Below, in pieces: positions 59,018 to 64,000 of a stretch of DNA of 64,000 bases (the first letter of the stretch is position 1; the number at the start of each line of letters is the position of its first letter). Source of the stretch: Eucalyptus grandis (Eukaryota > Streptophyta > Magnoliopsida > Myrtales > Myrtaceae). The notes below the pieces were generated by a model. It worked only from the letters and a program-made list of their open reading frames with translations, ran no database searches and had not been told where the DNA came from. The stretch spans positions 19,212,520-19,276,519 of the forward strand of contig NC_052615.1 in NCBI RefSeq assembly GCF_016545825.1, written 5' to 3'. The position numbers and the translations under genes were made by a program.

Positions 59018-59727
59018 CTACATAGGAAGCATTTAAAGCATTAGGACGACGAAGGTGAATTCCCCAAACATTTTCAGATGATAATGAATCACGTGTTTGA
59101 TTTGGAAGGAGAAGTGAAGTGATCGTGTGCAAGAATTAAAACCAAAATCCAATTCTCTCGGGCAATAAATTCCCACCCATAAACCCAGTCCGAACTGCAC
59201 GCAATGGGGCATGAAAAAGTGAAGCCCTAAATGTCGTCAAAACTTATAACTTAAGTATGGCCTCTATACACGGGAAGTGTCAAGAAGAACAGACAAAACA
59301 CATCATAGAGGACAACTTGGAAATGCAACTTTTGTTGCTATGTGTGATAATTTCCATGGAACGACACACTCCTTATCAAACGAACATAACTAAATTAAAC
59401 GAAACAATGCACATGACCAGCTACGTGTAGTCAAAGCCATGAGTTTCACGGGGAACAGTCAGCCAGGTATTAGCTATTGAGATAGATGCTATAAGGACCA
59501 ATTTATCATAATTCATAAATAAAAAAGCACAAAGGGGGAACACTTCTTAAATAAGTAGGCGTATGATATGATTGAAGGAGCATTGCATTTCTAATCAGAA
59601 AGCCCTTCCATTCCCATAATGCACCTGCATAATCCAAAAGAAACAATATAGAAATTAAATACGCCAAAAAGCATGCTCAAATATATGCAGTAGACATCAT
59701 ACCAGATTAAAAGAACTAGACACTGAT
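59018..59727 (-). repeat. Segment Y and start of unit X, minus-strand arm
   Basis: The reverse complement matches 45130-45834. The match continues into the first bases of unit X (CAGTAGACATCATACCAG, about 59690) and is cut at 59727 by the G3 LTR. Confidence 0.87.
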
Positions 59728-60003
59728 TGTCACGTCCCGATTCTCGGTCACGTGCCCATCCTTCACCTGTGGTCGATTTCTAGCGATGTCTCAGGACTCA
59801 TCGCCGACCCTTTTTTATTTTAATAAGCACATGCAGGAGCAATAATAAATCCCCAGACAATAAAATAATGTGATAGAAAAGTAGAGTTATAATTTTCACA
59901 ACTAATAAATCATAACCACACAATTATACAAAACAAACCTTAAAGTATATTATACAATACTATCACACATCTATCTACATAGGGTTTGCAAAACGTGAAG
60001 GTC

Positions 60004-60537
60004 TCAGTCCTCATCCGGGTCATACTCCGGATCATCATCTAAATCATCCTCCGATTCTTCCTCCAACTCTTCTTCTTCACGCTCCTCTTCTTCGGGATCT
60101 TCCATCCCTTGGTCCTCTTCCGGTTCCTCCTCCTGCTTGATAGCTTCTTCTTCCACTTCACACTCGATAGAGTCCTCAATCGAGTACACAGGAGATTCTG
60201 GCTCACTCCTGAGTACGAGATCCTTAGCATCTTCTACTGCTCCGTCCTTAGGGTCTGCTGTGACCTCACCAAAAGCTTCTTCTATAACGAATTGTGGCAC
60301 GTCCTCTTCCGGCACGGGACCCTCTCTTCGTCCATCGAAGAACTGACGGTACCACGATCTATATTCATGAGGCACTAAGTCATTTCTACCCACGTCAACC
60401 CAAAGCGTAGATTTGACTAACACGTACTCTAAACCTTCTGGGTCGGGGTGAATATGGAAATGGGTTGTTTTCTCTCTTATGCTCTCGGGAATACCAAACT
60501 ACTCAAGAGGGGGTACTAGAGGTCGAGGTGTTGCCAT
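60004..60537 (-). CDS. LTR-embedded acidic reading frame of G3, one in-frame stop
   Basis: From ATG 60537, in the CTTAGATGG context shared by the B and G2 LTRs, the frame runs 177 codons to TGA 60004, with one TAG near 60499. The central block TLWVDVGRNDLVPHEYRSWY followed by REGPV matches the frame in LTR B. The last third is almost all Asp/Glu (EEEEREEEELEEESEDD-like). It ends about 276 bases before the LTR's 3' end. If transcription starts upstream of it in the 5' LTR, it would be a leader ORF before gag. No known domain is recognised, and it may be composition maintained by chance. Confidence 0.5.
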
Positions 60538-60845
60538 CTAAGGGCCTGAAATTGGTTATACAATAACAATAAGATTATGTCTCAGCGAGTTCTATCCCAC
60601 TAAGACGCGATTAAGAAGTCAATATGCCTTAGGCTACCTATGCACAACAAGGGTTTGAGGACTTACCTTGGCCTCTGATTCCTTCCTACAAATTAGTATA
60701 TTTCAAATATACACTAGCATGTCAATTCAATCAATCAGATCAAACTATGTACCAATCAACCTAGTCGATATATCAGCGTGACCATTTCCCGGTCATTCCC
60801 ACTCGTACTATTCATTTTCCAAGATGGTACATGCACATATATACC

Positions 60846-61032
60846 TAGTCACCGAGCCACGTGCATTCTCTAAGGCGACATTTTTCGTCACCAAGGCACG
60901 TGCATTCTTCGAGGTGACATGTCTAATCACCAAGCCCTATGCATTCTTTAAGGCGATGTACTTAACCACCGAGCCACCTGCATTTTCTAAGGTGATATAC
61001 CCAAATCACCGAGCCACGTGCTATTCGCAGGT
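60846..61032. repeat. 38-40 bp minisatellite inside the G3 LTR
   Basis: About five units of the type TCACCGAGCCACGTGCATTC, then TCTAAGGCGACAT. It sits at the same LTR position as the G2 array, with a similar period and loosely related sequence (TTAGGTGGATAATTACGGCC in G2). A short (AT)n run follows (about 61034-61050). Confidence 0.85.
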
Positions 61033-63186
61033 GATATATATATATATATAATCATCATACTATGTGCATTCTCCAAGACAACATTCTGGTCTCCAAGCCA
61101 TGTATTATCACATCCTTTTTCACTTTTATCACTCAAATAAAATAACGGCGTGTGGGTACGCGGTCGTCCTTTGCCAAAAATACAATTATCTCACTTTCAC
61201 AATTCTCGCCACTTTATATAACCCACCAAATTATTTTTGGTGCTGTAGACCAACGTCCGGTAATTTTCTACTCAATTACCCCTTTTTGTTTGATTTCTAA
61301 ATAAATACCCACAACCATTAAATTCACTCAATTTGCATAATCAAGTGCTCAATTAAATAAACAAAGAGTGCCACTGCAATCAGCATGAAATTCTAGTCAC
61401 CGGCTATCCTGGTTCAATTTTCAGAAAATAAATAAATAAATAAATAAATATGGAAAATAATAAAATAATACCAATAAATCCAATTTAGGCCATAATGCCA
61501 AATTGGACACCGACACGGACCCGAAAAATTTTCGAGGTTCATTCAATAAATACTAGAGCCTCTATTCTTGCTAACTACACTATCCATTTGCCTAATATGC
61601 TTTGAAAGTAATTAATATTCACTAATCTACTCTAATCTAACCACTTAACCATGCTTAACTTAATCTAATTAGCCCCTAAACATCATTAACCTACTAATCA
61701 AGGTTTAGTGAGTTAAATTCACCCGTGTAACAATCCGCTTGGATTAAAACGTCGAGAATGTCGCAGGGGACGTTTTTCTCCAAAGCGGGCCTAAGGTCCG
61801 AGGCTTAGAAACACCTCAAAACGACCTCAGCGCCTTGCTGGAAACCCACTCCCAAACCTTTTGTTTTAGCTGCAAAACAAAGAAAACAAGCTAGGTTGGT
61901 GTGGCAAGGCTTGGGGAGGCTTCGATGGCTTGAAAGAGGCGGTCCACGGTGGTTGAACGGGCTCCAATAGGCTTCCACAGCCCCTCACAGCTACGGAACA
62001 ACAAGCTAGACGACAGAGCAGGAGGCAAGCAGGGGTGGATGGTGTGCGGCTGGTGGCGCGCGTGGGTGGGGCGCAAACGACGACGGCAGCTGGGTGGCGA
62101 TCCGACGTGGGGCAACTGTAGCTTCTCCTTCGGCTTTTGCTGGGCATTGAACAACAAGCATGGAGGGGAGAATGAGGGTTTGGCTGGCCAAAGAGAGGAT
62201 GAGGGAGAGAGAGGAGTGAGGGTCCACTTGGCCTTGGTTTTCCACACATTTGTTCCCCATTGATCCATCCTAGGCTAAGTATCTTCCTTGCCTACGATTG
62301 AACCACCAATGCTCACTTAACAACTCATGAAATGGTCCATTTGGCTAGGGGGAAGGGAGAGCTACGAATTTGGCACAATTCAACACCAAATGGGCACTTG
62401 TTTCACTTCAATTCAACCTCATTTGGCCTTTACAATTTCAATTGATACCTCAATGCTTCAATTGACATTTTTCCTCACCCAAGAATCCATTTTGCATCTC
62501 AAATTTGCAACCAAAAATAATCCTCAGCCTTTTTAACACAAAAAATGGTCCTATGCCGACTTTTTCTCAAAAAGTCTCGGTTGGCAGAAAAATCTTCTGA
62601 GATTAAGTCGTGGGTCCTAGGATTTATTGTGACATGATAGAATCTTCAATTTCTAAAATTGGATTCTAATTAATGGTTAATTTTCATTTGGCGCGCTTTT
62701 AGCGTGACCTAGACTGCCTGGTAGTTTTCAAAACTTTTTAGGGCAAATGACCCGTGGTCGATTTTCTTCGAGCCACAATGAACCCACTCGACACATTGAC
62801 GACTCTTGGTTGTCGTGAAAATCTCGAGGATTCAAATATGAACACAGGGTACCAAAACGATAGTAAAATCAAATTAGTGCCGATCGACGAGAATTTTCCA
62901 ATTTAGTGGAGTCACCCACGATCGGCCACACATCTCAATCGAACCGGCCTATCTCTGATCTCAAATCGATTTTTAACTATGCCATAATGGCCTCTAAAGA
63001 TTAGCACGGTCAAGAAGCCAATTCCTGGTCGAATTCTCAAGTCTATTGCCTTAAAATTCCTTAATGGTTTACTCAGATAATCTAGTTATCTTGAAAGTGA
63101 TCAGCTCTGAGAATAGTCCTATAGGCACGTCGATAAAATGCCTAATTAATTCAGTAGAAAATAGGACTGAAATCTAGGATGTCACA

Positions 63187-64000
63187 ACTCTTTCCCTCTT
63201 ATAAAAATTTCATCCTCGAAATTTGAACTTTACAATTCTTAAACAAAAATGTGGGGGTACAACCGTCTCATCAACTCTTCAGTCTCCCATGTCGCTCCTT
63301 TGATACCATAGTGTTGCTAGACTACTTTGACCAACGGAATGGTCTTTGTACGTAGAACTTGTTCTTTTCTGTCAACGATCTAAATCGGGCTTTCAACATA
63401 TGACATACGACACGTGAAAGACGTCGTGCACTTGCGCCAGTCTCGGCGGCAATGCAAGACGATACGCTAAGTTCCCAATTATCTCAAGAATTTCAAATAG
63501 ACTTACGTATCTTGGACTCATTTTTCCTTTCTTATCAAAGCACAAAGTTCCCCTCATTGGTGACACTTTCATAAAAACACGATCACCAATTTGGAATTCC
63601 AATGGTCTCCAGCGCTTATCTGCGTAACTTTTCTGTTTGCTCTGAGCGGTCTTTAATCTGTTTCTCATCACTGTCACAGCATCCACTGACTACTGGACCA
63701 ACTCTGGGCCTATAATCTTTCTTTCCTTAACTCTGTTCCAACACACTAGTGTTCTACACGATCTGCCATACAATGCTTCAAATTGAGCCATCTTAATACT
63801 CTGCTGATAACTATTGTTATAGGCAAATTCCACCAAGTGTAGTTGCTCTTCCCAACTTCCTTTGAAGTCTAGTACACAAGCTCTTAACATATCCTCGAGG
63901 GTCTAAATTGTCGTCTCGGACTGACCATTCGTCTGAGGATGATAAGCTGTACTATACAGGAGCTTGTATCCAGAGCACTTTGCAAGCTCTTCCAAAAAGC
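63187..64000 (-). pseudogene. pol: G3 integrase, C-terminal and core end
   Basis: Minus strand: STAYHPQTNGQSE-like core end near 63950, then RACVLDFKGSWEEQLHLVEF and AYNNSYQQSIKMAQFEALYG (63890-63690). The C-terminal block follows (63686-63393): RLKTAQSKQKSYADKRW, FQIGDRVFMKVSPMRG, GKMSPRYVSLFEIL, LPPRLAQVHDVFHVS. The end continues in broken frames (VDRKEQV- and VKVVWQHHG-like) to about 63250. Stops at 63690 and elsewhere indicate decay. It continues past the window. Confidence 0.88.

Larger units (their letters stand above)
59728..63186 (-). repeat. 3' LTR of G3 (3.46 kb)
   Basis: On plus it runs TGTCACGTCCCG to GGATGTCACA. It has the family layout: embedded reading frame (60537-60004), minisatellite (60846-61032), AT-rich middle, GC-rich part (61740-62270), and the conserved end parallel to G2 (GAGCCACAATGAA.C block). 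Confidence 0.9.
59728..64000 (-). mobile_element. Ty3/gypsy retrotransposon G3, 3' end (continues past the window)
   Basis: The 3' LTR (63186-59728) is followed inward by the polypurine tract (AAGAGGGAAAGAGT) and integrase sequence up to the window edge. LTR and integrase both match G2, so it is the same family. The outer flank CTGAT (59723-59727) should recur at the unseen 5' end. It inserted within unit X of the LARP6-like locus 3. Confidence 0.9.

Noticed and set aside
60109..60378. Plus-strand frames of 69-89 codons in the G3 LTR
   Set aside because: Shadows of the acidic minus-strand frame (Glu codons read as Ser/Phe/Leu-rich antisense).
61866..62268. Overlapping frames of 84-127 codons on both strands
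   Set aside because: Same GC-rich LTR segment in G3; no shared protein with other copies.

Overview
The window is plant nuclear DNA, most likely from a eudicot; I cannot place it further. The evidence is LTR retrotransposons of the Sirevirus (Ty1/copia) and chromovirus-like Ty3/gypsy kinds, a Mutator-like element with a 9-bp target duplication, plant-type split gene fragments (ICMT, DRP4, DJ-1, LARP6-like, FAR1-related), AG/GT splice borders, and a 100-N scaffold gap at 26126-26225. No bacterial-type operon, CRISPR array or intact host gene is visible. Most of the sequence is nested mobile DNA sitting in broken gene copies.

Layout. 1-1606: 5' end of a gypsy element (G1, minus strand) whose LTR cuts the last exon of an isoprenylcysteine methyltransferase copy (1607-1768). 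2207-3800: a 534-bp unit in tandem, then a GC-rich repetitive leader-like block. 4386-14260: Sirevirus-type copia C1 (plus strand), with a 2.8-kb solo LTR (8355-11170) inside it. C1 lies just upstream of the TATA box of a DRP4-like gene head (14393-14581), which faces a DJ-1-like gene head (15038-15358, minus). 15447-25455: a third copia relic (C3) split by a solo LTR that itself holds a second solo LTR of the same family in reverse orientation. 26226-44025: gypsy G2 (minus), cut in its gag gene by a near-complete Sirevirus C2 (30882-40282, minus, TSD GCAGC) that carries an extra envelope-position ORF after pol. 44026-46239: a LARP6-like gene copy (plus). 46987-51764: a FAR1-related/MULE-type gene split by a solo LTR. 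52223-53186: solo copia LTR. 53212-54868: non-autonomous MULE. 56303-59017: a second LARP6-like copy in inverted orientation. 59728-64000: 3' LTR and integrase end of another gypsy element (G3).

The C1, C2 and 52223-53186 LTRs belong to one copia family. The 17377/19382/26226/40766/59728 LTRs belong to one gypsy family with unusually long (about 3.3-kb) LTRs. Two of these LTRs carry a related reading frame near their 3' end, and two carry a 38-40 bp minisatellite at the same place. The 8355/15447/48700 copies form a third LTR family, seen only as apparent solo LTRs. Nesting gives a relative order of events, and 5-bp target duplications confirm most insertions. The best candidates for something little described are the LTR-embedded reading frame (about 60004-60537, with a counterpart at 19643-19933), the extra ORF of copia C2 (32200-34248), and the inverted LARP6-like duplication flanking a 12-kb interval.
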